Source of the DNA: Anaerococcus sp.
GTDB lineage: Bacteria > Bacillota > Clostridia > Tissierellales > Peptoniphilaceae
Direction: 5' to 3'
Length of the DNA stretch: 14,692 bases
Assembly: GCF_030825785.1 (NCBI RefSeq)
Contig: NZ_JAPJPG010000038.1
Span: 1 to 14,692 of the forward strand
Part shown: positions 1 to 6,255 of the stretch, one piece after another
Position numbering within the stretch: position 1 is the first letter of the stretch
How the letters are laid out: every line of letters begins with the position of its first letter
Notes under the pieces: generated by a model
The model's input: the letters and a program-made list of their open reading frames with translations, nothing else
What the model was told of the DNA's origin: nothing
Databases searched by the model: none
Translations under genes and position numbers: made by a program

Positions 1-240
1 CTCGATTAAGGAGTTTCATCAGTTCGCTATGCTCACTGTGACAATTCCATTAGAGATGGTTGTTAATAGTAATATATTCTTTAATTTAGGTTATATAATT
101 AACTGCTCTTTAAAAGTAATACGTGAGGTTTCTCCAGTCCTCCTAGAGCCATACGGGCTTGTTTCGAAGCAAGTGATACGGGGGGGGGAAAAGCTAGCTT
201 TCCCTCATTCCTTATCTCGAGCCTAGTCGAGAGATCTATT
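1..240. repeat. Intergenic repeat, copy A (direct repeat of 3979-4193)
   Basis: The first 59 bases match 3979-4037 with only two mismatches. A second block (97-136) matches 4073-4112 at about 36 of 40 positions. A palindrome around GCTAGC (186-204) and a TCGAG-type short unit (215-237) then follow in the same order as in copy B. The copies differ by indels between these blocks, including a run of nine G at 180-188 seen only here. The left edge may lie outside the window. No convincing gene is present: an open frame at 29-226 has no ribosome site and simply spans the repeat. I infer a dispersed non-coding repeat family; its origin is unknown to me. Confidence 0.75.
186..204. repeat. Palindrome within repeat copy A
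   Basis: GGGAAAAGCTAGCTTTCCC is a near-perfect inverted repeat centred on GCTAGC, with one unpaired A in the left arm. The equivalent site in copy B (4138-4157) is a perfect palindrome. The third base pair out from the AAA/TTT step is G-C here and A-T there, so pairing is kept although the bases differ. This suggests a selected hairpin, possibly a transcription stop or an RNA processing structure. Confidence 0.6.
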
Positions 241-276
241 TATTAACCAACAGCCTAGCCTAGTCGAAGTATCTCA
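215..276. repeat. Two TCGAG/TAGTCGA short repeat units
   Basis: 215-237 contains TCTCGA-gcctag-TCGAGA, a six-base-pair stem with a six-base loop. 256-276 contains a related but degraded unit (AGCCTAGTCGAAGTATCTC). The same unit recurs at 3698-3723, 3736-3760 and 4169-4193. All are intergenic. Confidence 0.6.
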
Positions 277-292
277 TTAGAATTTTCCCCAC

Positions 293-317
293 AAAAAAAG
301 CTGTTGATATCAACAGC
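293..317 (-). terminator. Rho-independent terminator after tRNA-Arg
   Basis: Read on the minus strand, GCTGTTGATATCAACAGC is a perfect 18-base palindrome followed directly by seven T. It lies 7 bases past the tRNA 3' CCA and therefore ends the tRNA transcript. Confidence 0.85.
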
Positions 318-324
318 CATATTT

Positions 325-401
325 TGGTGTACCGAAGAGGATTCGAACCTCCGACACCCGCCTTAGGAGGGCGGTGCTCTATCCAGCTGAGCTACCAGTA
401 C
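325..401 (-). tRNA. tRNA-Arg (anticodon CCU)
   Basis: The minus strand folds as a 77-base tRNA with CCA encoded. The acceptor stem GTACTGG pairs with TCGGTAC using G-T wobbles and is followed by discriminator A and CCA. The D arm contains the GCTC...GAGC pair, and the anticodon stem CCGCC/GGCGG encloses loop CTCCTAA, giving anticodon CCT (reads AGG). The T arm holds GGTTCGAATCC. It lies downstream of the carboxypeptidase gene in the same direction, with its own candidate promoter and a terminator right behind it. Confidence 0.95.
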
Positions 402-430
402 ATATAAAGGACAAAAATGCGTCCTCTATT

Positions 431-458
431 ATTATATAGTTTTTTATCTTGCAATCAA
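431..458 (-). promoter_or_regulatory. Candidate promoter for tRNA-Arg
   Basis: The minus strand has TTGATT (453-458), a 16-base spacer and TATAAT (431-436), about 30 bases before the tRNA. The -35 element overlaps the last codons of the carboxypeptidase gene. A weak stem AGAGGAC/GTCCTTT lies in the short leader at about 406-427. I infer that the tRNA can be transcribed alone as well as by read-through. Confidence 0.55.
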
Positions 459-1655
459 TACTTGGAGCAAGAAATTTATATTATTTTCTACATTTCTTTT
501 GATCTTTGAAAATAGGCTTGCTTCTTCGACGTCCTTTTTGGCGATAAGATCGATCGTATGGGCTTCGTTATCATAGGATACATCTACCTTACCTAGGACT
601 TCTCCTTCTTTGATTGGTGCCTTAATCTTATCATTTAGGCTTATCTTAGTGGCTACTTTCTTGTCATCCTTGGATATGATACTTAGGTTTTCTTTTGGGA
701 AGAGATCTATGTAGCCTTGTTTGGCGCTTACTTCATCTATAGTCTCTAGGCTTTTGTTTGTATCTAGGACTTTCTCGCATGAGTAGTATCTGGATACATA
801 ATAGATCAAATCACTCATGACGCTATCTCTCGTATCTTTCTGATCTGCTCCCATCACCACACCTATAGTCCTAAACTCGTCGTTGCCATCGAGCTCTTTC
901 ATATCTGTACTTGTGATTAAGCAGTAACCTGCCTGGTCTGTGGTTCCTGTCTTTAGGCCATCTACTCCCTTTATTTCTCCTCTTAGGGGAATGGTGGAGT
1001 TTTTCTTGATGCCCTTGCCTGGAATATTTACTTCATCCATGGTCGAATATCCCAGGATATCTGGATATTTCTTTACTATTTCAGAAGATAGTTTGAAGAG
1101 GTCTCTGGCAGATGACTTATTTTCCTTACCATCATCTGTATTTATCCCACTTGCGTTATAGTATTTTTGGCTAGTAAGTCCTAGTTCTTCTGCCTTCTGA
1201 TTCATCAACTGGGCAAATTTATCTTCGCTTCCTCCTACAGTTTTGGCTAGAAGATGAGCACAGTCATTTCCACTAACCGCGATGAGGCCTTGGAGAAGCT
1301 CTTCTACAGAGTAGGATTCATTTTCTTTAAGTCCTAGGGCAGAGTACTCCCAGCTTGTAAGCTCTTCTGCTCTCTTATCTGCCTTCACGCTAGTATTTAG
1401 GTCAAGTTTTCCCTCATCGATTGCATCTCTTACTAGAAGAAAAGTCATAAGCTTGGTAAGAGAAGCCATAGGTAGAGCTTCATCAGCGTTTTTCTCGTAG
1501 TAAATATCTCCTGTTTCTTGATTTCCTATAAGGTAGGCTGTAACATTGTCGTCAAGTCCTACTACCCTACCTTCACCTGCCGCAAGGGAAGTCGTCCCAG
1601 TAAGTATCAGGATTAAGGAAAGGATAAGGGCTGTTATATTTTTCTTAATTTTCAT
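444..1655 (-). CDS. dacA: D-alanyl-D-alanine carboxypeptidase (PBP5/DacA family, serine type)
   Basis: Secreted penicillin-binding protein that removes the terminal D-alanine from peptidoglycan pentapeptides at the outer face of the membrane. The protein of 403 residues starts with a lysine-rich end, a hydrophobic segment (about 8-20) and an Ala-rich likely cleavage region near 24-27. The three active-site motifs of the family are present and well spaced: SLTK at 65-68 (nucleophile Ser65), SGN at 128-130 and KTG at 235-237. A C-terminal PBP5-like beta domain follows (about 305-375). The last stretch, rich in hydrophobic and basic residues, could be the amphipathic membrane anchor typical of this family. 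ATG is preceded by GAGG at suitable distance, inside the 3-base gap after the upstream gene's stop, so the two are co-transcribed. I cannot tell DacA from the sporulation paralogue DacF by sequence alone; no sporulation genes are nearby. Confidence 0.93.
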   Translation of the reverse strand: MKIKKNITALILSLILILTGTTSLAAGEGRVVGLDDNVTAYLIGNQETGDIYYEKNADEALPMASLTKLMTFLLVRDAIDEGKLDLNTSVKADKRAEELTSWEYSALGLKENESYSVEELLQGLIAVSGNDCAHLLAKTVGGSEDKFAQLMNQKAEELGLTSQKYYNASGINTDDGKENKSSARDLFKLSSEIVKKYPDILGYSTMDEVNIPGKGIKKNSTIPLRGEIKGVDGLKTGTTDQAGYCLITSTDMKELDGNDEFRTIGVVMGADQKDTRDSVMSDLIYYVSRYYSCEKVLDTNKSLETIDEVSAKQGYIDLFPKENLSIISKDDKKVATKISLNDKIKAPIKEGEVLGKVDVSYDNEAHTIDLIAKKDVEEASLFSKIKRNVENNINFLLQVLIAR

Positions 1656-1658
1656 AGT

Positions 1659-2489
1659 CTACCTCAAAAATGATTCGAGCTTTCTATAGTTCTTACGCAA
1701 AAGCTCAAGGGCCTTGACATCGGCCTTCTTATTATATTCAAAACCTAAGTTCTCTGCCTCAGCCATGCCAACTTTCCTGAATAGGCCACAAGCCTTAAAG
1801 AGGCAATTATAAATATCCAAGAGATCGTTAGTATTATAGGATAATTCCAAATCTTCTCTATATTCCTTACTTAGGGAGTTGATAAGGCTTGACCCGTCCT
1901 TGCCCATATCCCTTAGGCCGTAGAATTTATCTATAATATGGAAGTTGAGCATTTTGATTAGCTCATAACGCAAATCATCCATCTTGATCGAAGCTGCTAT
2001 TGGATCTTTCTGGTTAATATATAGGGAAACTTCGATAGCATTGGCAAAGAAATTGTCCACACAGGACTTAAATTCGTATTCCTTGGCCATGTCGTATTTG
2101 AAGTCCCTGTTTGGATTAAGTTTCTTCTCACCAGCCCTATTGTAAATAAATTCGATATCGCTTGGAAGCTTCTTTATAAAGTCTTCTGCCAAATCTTTTG
2201 CTATAATTGACTCAGAAATCTTTGTATTATCTTCCTTGTATACATTTATTATAGTATAATTTTGCTTATTCTTATCGACTTCAAAGCTATCCTTTCTCCT
2301 ATTGATAAGGATAATATCATCGAAGAGATATCTGATATCCTCTTCAAGCTTTCCTATAATAACTTCATCGACAACAGTATACAAATCAATGAACTCGTCA
2401 TTTGTGTTTGATTTAAGGTAAAATATAGAAACTATGGAATCCTTGTCCTTGGCATAGTCTACAAATCTATTTTTAATTTCACTTTTCAT
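1659..2489 (-). CDS. ANT(6)/AadK-like nucleotidyltransferase-fold protein, probably inactive
   Basis: This 276-residue protein resembles streptomycin 6-adenylyltransferases (AadE/AadK type) in overall order. An N-terminal nucleotidyltransferase-like part leads to a C-terminal helical part. The clearest similarity is there: EYEFKSCVDNFF (137-148), LRYELIKMLNFHI (173-185) and a later segment LFRKVGMAEAENLGFEY (236-252), which parallels the LFR...A...FGFDY pattern of AadK. The catalytic region is degenerate. Where active members read GSR followed by a DEFQDxD-type motif, this protein has YLKSNTN-DEFIDLY (24-37), so the Gly-Ser motif and the second metal-binding Asp are missing. I therefore expect no adenylyl transfer and no streptomycin resistance. 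It overlaps the NUDIX gene by 11 bases and precedes dacA by 3, so it belongs to that operon. Real function unknown. The family assignment rests on remembered motifs and is moderate. Confidence 0.6.
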   Translation of the reverse strand: MKSEIKNRFVDYAKDKDSIVSIFYLKSNTNDEFIDLYTVVDEVIIGKLEEDIRYLFDDIILINRRKDSFEVDKNKQNYTIINVYKEDNTKISESIIAKDLAEDFIKKLPSDIEFIYNRAGEKKLNPNRDFKYDMAKEYEFKSCVDNFFANAIEVSLYINQKDPIAASIKMDDLRYELIKMLNFHIIDKFYGLRDMGKDGSSLINSLSKEYREDLELSYNTNDLLDIYNCLFKACGLFRKVGMAEAENLGFEYNKKADVKALELLRKNYRKLESFLR

Positions 2490-3069
2490 CTATCATCCAG
2501 CTTTCTATAAAATTCTTCAAAAGTCTCGCTGTAAGTCCCCAGATTACAGGTTCTGTATCATAAAAGTACAAGTCACTATAGCCCCTCCATGCCCTGTATT
2601 CCTGGCCATTAGGGATCTTGTCAAAGGGGAAATCCTCCGGATAGTCTACCTTATAAGGCGACCTATATCTGATTGGTGGATTATCCTTTAGATAGTCTAT
2701 ATCCACAGCAAAGACTGACTCCACTTCTTCATTATACTTTATATCTTCAATATTTTTCTTAATTCTACCATAAAAACTCTTCACATGCCTGTAGGATGAA
2801 TTGAGAGTCATAGAAGAATATCCCAGATATTCGATATCACTATGATCTAGGCATAGCTCCTCCATCGTTTCTCTAATAGCGGCTTCCTTGAAGTCTTCAC
2901 CTTTTTCAACTCTTCCACCAGGGAAAGACACCTCCCCAGGTTGGCTGATATGGGCGCTTCTTACCTCAAGTAGGATATGGTCTTTGCCATCAATCTCAAT
3001 TATCGGTATAAAGACCGCGAAATTTCTTAATTTATTGTAAAAATCGTCATCAACTAATAATTTTTTCAT
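2479..3069 (-). CDS. NUDIX hydrolase, probable CoA pyrophosphatase type
   Basis: Hydrolase of nucleoside diphosphates linked to another group; this subfamily typically cleaves coenzyme A or its esters in the cytoplasm. The 196-residue protein carries the NUDIX box from Gly52: G-x5-E58-x7-R66-E67-x2-E70-E71, with Cys73 where the consensus has Gly. Directly before it is the subfamily signature LLEVRSAHISQPGEVSFPGG (33-52), which matches the LLxxRSxxxxxHxGxVxFPGG pattern of the CoA-diphosphatase group (NudL/PCD1 like). It is the first gene of a minus-strand operon with the nucleotidyltransferase-like gene (11-base overlap) and dacA. ATG is preceded by AGGAGAT at good distance, and a promoter lies just upstream. 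The fold is certain. The CoA substrate is inferred from the signature only. Confidence 0.88.
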   Translation of the reverse strand: MKKLLVDDDFYNKLRNFAVFIPIIEIDGKDHILLEVRSAHISQPGEVSFPGGRVEKGEDFKEAAIRETMEELCLDHSDIEYLGYSSMTLNSSYRHVKSFYGRIKKNIEDIKYNEEVESVFAVDIDYLKDNPPIRYRSPYKVDYPEDFPFDKIPNGQEYRAWRGYSDLYFYDTEPVIWGLTARLLKNFIESWMIDEK

Positions 3070-3086
3070 AATATCTCCTATAATAA

Positions 3087-3115
3087 ATGATATTAAATTA
3101 AGGATTCAAAGTCAA
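3087..3115 (-). promoter_or_regulatory. Promoter of the NUDIX-ANT-like-dacA operon
   Basis: On the minus strand TTGACT (3110-3115) and TATCAT (3087-3092) are separated by 17 bases. They lie about 18 bases before the NUDIX start, with an AGGAGA ribosome site between. It is divergent from the mscL promoter. Confidence 0.6.
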
Positions 3116-3141
3116 ATATATAATAATAAATTTATATTGGG

Positions 3142-3172
3142 TATAATAGTGGTGTAAATATAATCTAGGAGG
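3142..3172 (+). promoter_or_regulatory. mscL -10 element and ribosome binding site
   Basis: TATAAT at 3142-3147 is a perfect -10 hexamer and AGGAGG at 3167-3172 lies 4 bases before the mscL ATG. I see no good -35 hexamer at 16-18 bases upstream, where the DNA is almost pure A/T. Confidence 0.6.
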
Positions 3173-3176
3173 AATA

Positions 3177-3587
3177 ATGTTAAAAGAATTTAAAGAATTT
3201 ATAGCACGTGGTAATGTTATTGACATGGCTATAGGTATAATCATGGGATCTGCCTTCACAGCAATCGTAAAAAGCTTAGTAGACGATATCCTAATGCCGA
3301 TCATATCAGGACTTACAGCTGGAATCAACTACGAAGATATAGTAGTTAATATTGCAGGAGCAAGCCTAAAGGTAGGTAACTTCATCAACGCTGTCATTTC
3401 ATTTTTAATTATCGCACTTGTAATGTTTATGATAGTTAAGGCACTAAACGCAAGACACAAAGATGATGAAGAGGAAGAAGTAACAACAAAAGATTGTCCA
3501 TACTGTAAAAGCGAAATTCCAGTAGAAGCAACAAGATGTCCACACTGCACATCTAAGCTCGCCGACTACGTAAACGCAAATGAATAA
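3177..3587 (+). CDS. mscL: Large-conductance mechanosensitive channel MscL with C-terminal zinc ribbon
   Basis: Homopentameric membrane channel that opens under high membrane tension and releases solutes during hypo-osmotic shock. The 136-residue protein begins with the amphipathic N-terminal helix and the conserved segment FIARGNVIDMAIGIIMGSAF (8-27), leading into TM1 (about 14-43). A short extracellular loop and TM2 (about 68-90) follow. After the charged linker DDEEEE (96-101), where most MscL proteins form a short C-terminal helix bundle, this one has CPYC (107-110) and CPHC (121-124). That is a rubredoxin/zinc-ribbon knuckle pair expected to bind one zinc in the cytoplasm. The gene stands alone, with its own -10 element, an AGGAGG site and a strong terminator. 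The channel call is secure; the role of the ribbon is unknown. Confidence 0.96.
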   Translation: MLKEFKEFIARGNVIDMAIGIIMGSAFTAIVKSLVDDILMPIISGLTAGINYEDIVVNIAGASLKVGNFINAVISFLIIALVMFMIVKALNARHKDDEEEEVTTKDCPYCKSEIPVEATRCPHCTSKLADYVNANE

Positions 3588-3595
3588 GAAAAAAT

Positions 3596-3618
3596 AAAGC
3601 CGCGAAAAGCGGCTTTTT
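3596..3618 (+). terminator. Rho-independent terminator of mscL
   Basis: AAAGCCGC (3596-3603), a GAAAA loop and GCGGCTTT (3609-3616), with the T run extending to 3618. It begins 9 bases after the mscL stop. Confidence 0.9.
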
Positions 3619-3697
3619 GATTGAGGAAATTTATGCTTTGTTGATAGATAATTTATAGAATAAGTACTTTCTAATACTACACTCTATCTCTCCTTGC

Positions 3698-3760
3698 GTC
3701 AAGCGTAGCCGAGACATCTATTTCTTTCCCCCTTATATCGAGCGTAGTCGAGATATCTCT
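3698..3760. repeat. Two TCGAG/TAGTCGAG short repeat units
   Basis: 3698-3723 and 3736-3760 are two tandemly spaced, related units; the second contains TATCGAGCGTAGTCGAGATA. Both have paired TCGA blocks around a CGTAG centre. They belong to the same family as 215-237, 256-276 and 4169-4193. Confidence 0.6.
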
Positions 3761-3978
3761 CTTATCAAATATTCCACTCCGCCACCCCGAACTTCACGTG
3801 AGAGGTCTACAGAACCGTGGAACATGTTTGATTTTAGATTTTGTTATTTAGGTATTTACGTAGATAACTTGAACTTTAATATACACATGTCATCATCGAC
3901 TGTAGATCTCTCGTCGCTCATTTCATTCGCTCTGTCGACGGTAGTTTGCGGATTCAGCTACACTTCATCTCGCAAAAC

Positions 3979-4193
3979 CTCGATTAAGGAATTTCATCAA
4001 TTCGCTATGCTCACTGTGACAATTCCATTAGAGATGGAGATTATGTGATTTCCACTGTATTTCGAATTCAAAAATTAACTGTTTTTTAAAAGTAACACGT
4101 GATGTTTCTCCACTTCGGTCGAAACAAGGGAAAATAGTAGGAAAGCTAGCTTTCCTATCTTACCCTAGTATCGAGTGTAGTCGAGATATCTCT
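3979..4193. repeat. Intergenic repeat, copy B (direct repeat of 1-240)
   Basis: 3979-4037 is 57/59 identical to bases 1-59 and 4073-4112 is about 36/40 identical to 97-136, in the same orientation. The block order is the same: conserved 59-mer, conserved 40-mer, GCTAGC-centred palindrome, TCGAG unit. This copy ends a few bases before the topA stop codon. Direct repeats 4 kb apart could recombine and delete the genes between them. Confidence 0.75.
4138..4157 (-). terminator. Palindrome within copy B, possible topA terminator
   Basis: TAGGAAAGCTAGCTTTCCTA is a perfect 20-base palindrome. On the minus strand it is followed by CTATTTTCCC, a short T-rich tract, about 40 bases past the topA stop. 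It could end the rbgA-topA transcript. The absence of a loop in the perfect palindrome and the short T run make this weaker than the other terminators here. Confidence 0.4.
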
Positions 4194-4196
4194 TTT

Positions 4197-6251
4197 CTAT
4201 CTCTTCTTTTCTTTGACATAGTCACATGAGGAGCATTTTATTTCGTCTGTGGACCTGTTTTTCTTGTGGATTAGGAGAGAGCCACATTTTGGGCATTTTT
4301 CTCCTGTTGGTGGGTCCCATAGGGCGAAGTCGCATTTTGGGTAGTTGTCACAGCCGTAGAATCTCTTGCCTCTCTTGCTGACTTTTTCTATTATTGTTCC
4401 GTCATCACATTCTGGGCATTTTACTCCAGTAGATTTTACTATAGATTTAGTGAAGTTGCAGTCTGGAAAGCCGGTACATCCTATGAATTTCCCATTTCTT
4501 CCGTGTTTTATAGCAAGCGGCTTGCCGCATTTTGGGCATTTTTCGTCTAGGATTTCATCTCTTACCTTGTAGTCCTTGCCATCCTTTTTGACACCCTTCA
4601 TGTCTTTTTCGAAATCTTTGTAGAAGGACTTTAATGTTTCTTTCCAGAATCTATCTCCTTCTGCGATATTATCTAAGGCATCTTCCATTTCCCTGGTGAA
4701 CTCTACGTTTATTACATCGTCGAAGTTTTCTTGGAGGAAAGTATTTACGGTTTTTCCTAGATCTGTTGGCAATATTGATCTTTCTTCAAGTTCTACGTAG
4801 TTTCTTGAGATGATTTGATTGATGGTTGCAGAATAGGTTGAAGGTCTACCAATGCCGAATTCTTCCAGGGTCTTTACAAGGCTTGCTTCGGTATATCTTG
4901 CAGGAGGCTTGGTGAAGTGTTGGTCCTTATCGATTGACTCAGCACTTATTATGTCTCCTTCTTTAAGCTCTGGTAGGATATTTTCGTTTTCTTTATTTGC
5001 TCCCAATTTATTGAAACCTTCAAATAGGGTGATTCTCCCATTTGTCTTAAAGATTAGGGAATTGTTGTCGAAGAGGACTTGGGTTGATAGGAATTCGTAA
5101 TCTGTCATCTGGCTTGCTACGACTCTTTCCCAAATCATCTTGTAGAGCTTGTATTGTTGGTCTGTTAGGTATTCCTTAATCTCTAGAGGATTTCTCCTAA
5201 TAGAGGTTGGTCTTATGGCCTCGTGGGCATCTTGGCTGCCCTTTTTCTTGCCCCCATAGGTGTTTCCCTTGCCAGCATATTCCGGTCCGTATTTTTCCTT
5301 AATATATGAGAGGGCTTCGCCTACGATCTCCTTGGAGATCCTATTTGCGTCAGTTCTCATATAGGTAATAAGACCCACGCTTCCATCTCCTACATCTATA
5401 CCTTCAAAGAGCTGTTGGGCTAGCTGCATGGTATATCTTGTAGAAAATCCTAATCTGTTGGAGGCATCTTGTTGGAGGGTTGAGGTTGTGTATGGCTTTT
5501 GAGGCTTTCTTCTCTTCTTAGTCTTGGTAATTTTTACAACTTCAAACTTATCCTTATCGATTTTATTGAGGACCTTATCAGCTCCGTTTTCATTGCTTAT
5601 TTTTATTTTCTTGTTGATTTGTCCATAGAATTCTGAGTCGAATTTCTCCCTGCCTTCCTTATGGTGGGCAGTTATAGTCCAGTATTCTTCTGGAACAAAA
5701 TCGTCGATTTCCTTTTGCTTATCTACTATAAGCTTAAGGGCAACTGATTGGACACGGCCAGCAGATAGGCCTGCCTTGACCCTCTTCCAGAGGATTGGGC
5801 TTATCTCGTAACCTACAATCCTATCCATCACTCGTCTTGCCTGTTGAGCGTCAACTAGGTTCTGGTCGATTTTTCTTGGGTTTTTGATGGCGTTTTTGAC
5901 ATTTTCTTTGGTTATCTCGTGGAACTCTACCCTGTTTTTGGCCTCAGGGTCAAGGTCTAAGAGAAATTGCAAATGCCAGCTTATGGCTTCTCCTTCCCTA
6001 TCCGGGTCTGTCGCGAGATAGACATTTTCTGCCTTTTTCGCTTCTTTTTTTAGTTCATTTATAGTCTTTGCTCGTCCCCTAACCTTGATATATTCTGGTT
6101 CAAAGTTATTTTCTATATCCACTCCAAACTTACTCTTTGGAAGATCACGGAGGTGGCCTACTGTTGCCATTACCTTGTAGTTTCTTCCGAGCATCTTTGA
6201 GATGGATCTGGCCTTGGTTGGAGACTCTACTATTACTAGGTTCTTAGCCAA
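4197..6251 (-). CDS. topA: DNA topoisomerase I (type IA)
   Basis: Relaxes negatively supercoiled DNA by a single-strand break and passage. The 684-residue protein has the Toprim domain at the start (VESP with Glu9; TDPDREGE at 81-88), then the core with conserved GRVQSVAL (165-172) and the catalytic tyrosine in GLITYMRTDANRIS (Tyr297). The last ~110 residues hold three four-cysteine zinc ribbons: CPKCG...GCTGFPDC, CPEC...GCDNYPKC and CPKCG...CSSC. The start codon is TTG (6249-6251), seven bases after an AAGGAG site that overlaps the last codons and stop of dprA. No ATG fits. It is the last gene of the operon; the next 40 bases hold repeat DNA and a possible terminator. Length and motifs are typical for Firmicutes TopA. 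Confidence 0.97.
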   Translation of the reverse strand: MAKNLVIVESPTKARSISKMLGRNYKVMATVGHLRDLPKSKFGVDIENNFEPEYIKVRGRAKTINELKKEAKKAENVYLATDPDREGEAISWHLQFLLDLDPEAKNRVEFHEITKENVKNAIKNPRKIDQNLVDAQQARRVMDRIVGYEISPILWKRVKAGLSAGRVQSVALKLIVDKQKEIDDFVPEEYWTITAHHKEGREKFDSEFYGQINKKIKISNENGADKVLNKIDKDKFEVVKITKTKKRRKPQKPYTTSTLQQDASNRLGFSTRYTMQLAQQLFEGIDVGDGSVGLITYMRTDANRISKEIVGEALSYIKEKYGPEYAGKGNTYGGKKKGSQDAHEAIRPTSIRRNPLEIKEYLTDQQYKLYKMIWERVVASQMTDYEFLSTQVLFDNNSLIFKTNGRITLFEGFNKLGANKENENILPELKEGDIISAESIDKDQHFTKPPARYTEASLVKTLEEFGIGRPSTYSATINQIISRNYVELEERSILPTDLGKTVNTFLQENFDDVINVEFTREMEDALDNIAEGDRFWKETLKSFYKDFEKDMKGVKKDGKDYKVRDEILDEKCPKCGKPLAIKHGRNGKFIGCTGFPDCNFTKSIVKSTGVKCPECDDGTIIEKVSKRGKRFYGCDNYPKCDFALWDPPTGEKCPKCGSLLIHKKNRSTDEIKCSSCDYVKEKKR

Positions 6252-6255
6252 ATAC

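Larger units (their letters stand above)
3619..4196. other. Gene-free spacer made of repeats between mscL and topA
   Basis: No gene is supported here. The spacer holds two short TCGAG units (3698-3760), then a stretch at 3761-3978 that contains CCGCCACCCCGAAC and a TCGTCGCTCATTTCATTCGC segment, both visibly richer in G+C and CpG than the genes. Repeat copy B follows (3979-4193). The open frame at 3824-4048 has no ribosome site and reads straight through the repeat, so I treat it as chance. Confidence 0.6.

Noticed and set aside
180..188. Run of nine G as a phase-variation tract
   Set aside because: It is not inside or directly before any gene, so length changes would have no evident effect.
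29..226. Open frame of 65 codons on the plus strand at the window start
   Set aside because: It lies in repeat DNA, has no ribosome site, and its frame is not kept in the second repeat copy beyond the shared block.
1659..2489. Functional streptomycin resistance gene
   Set aside because: Catalytic residues of the family are missing, and the operon context is housekeeping, with no mobile resistance features.
3824..4048. Open frame of 74 codons on the plus strand
   Set aside because: It crosses the edge of the repeat, has no ribosome site, and its composition is that of the spacer.
3698..4193. CRISPR-like array from the repeated TCGAG units
   Set aside because: Units are few, irregularly spaced, divergent and hairpin-forming, with no cas genes nearby.
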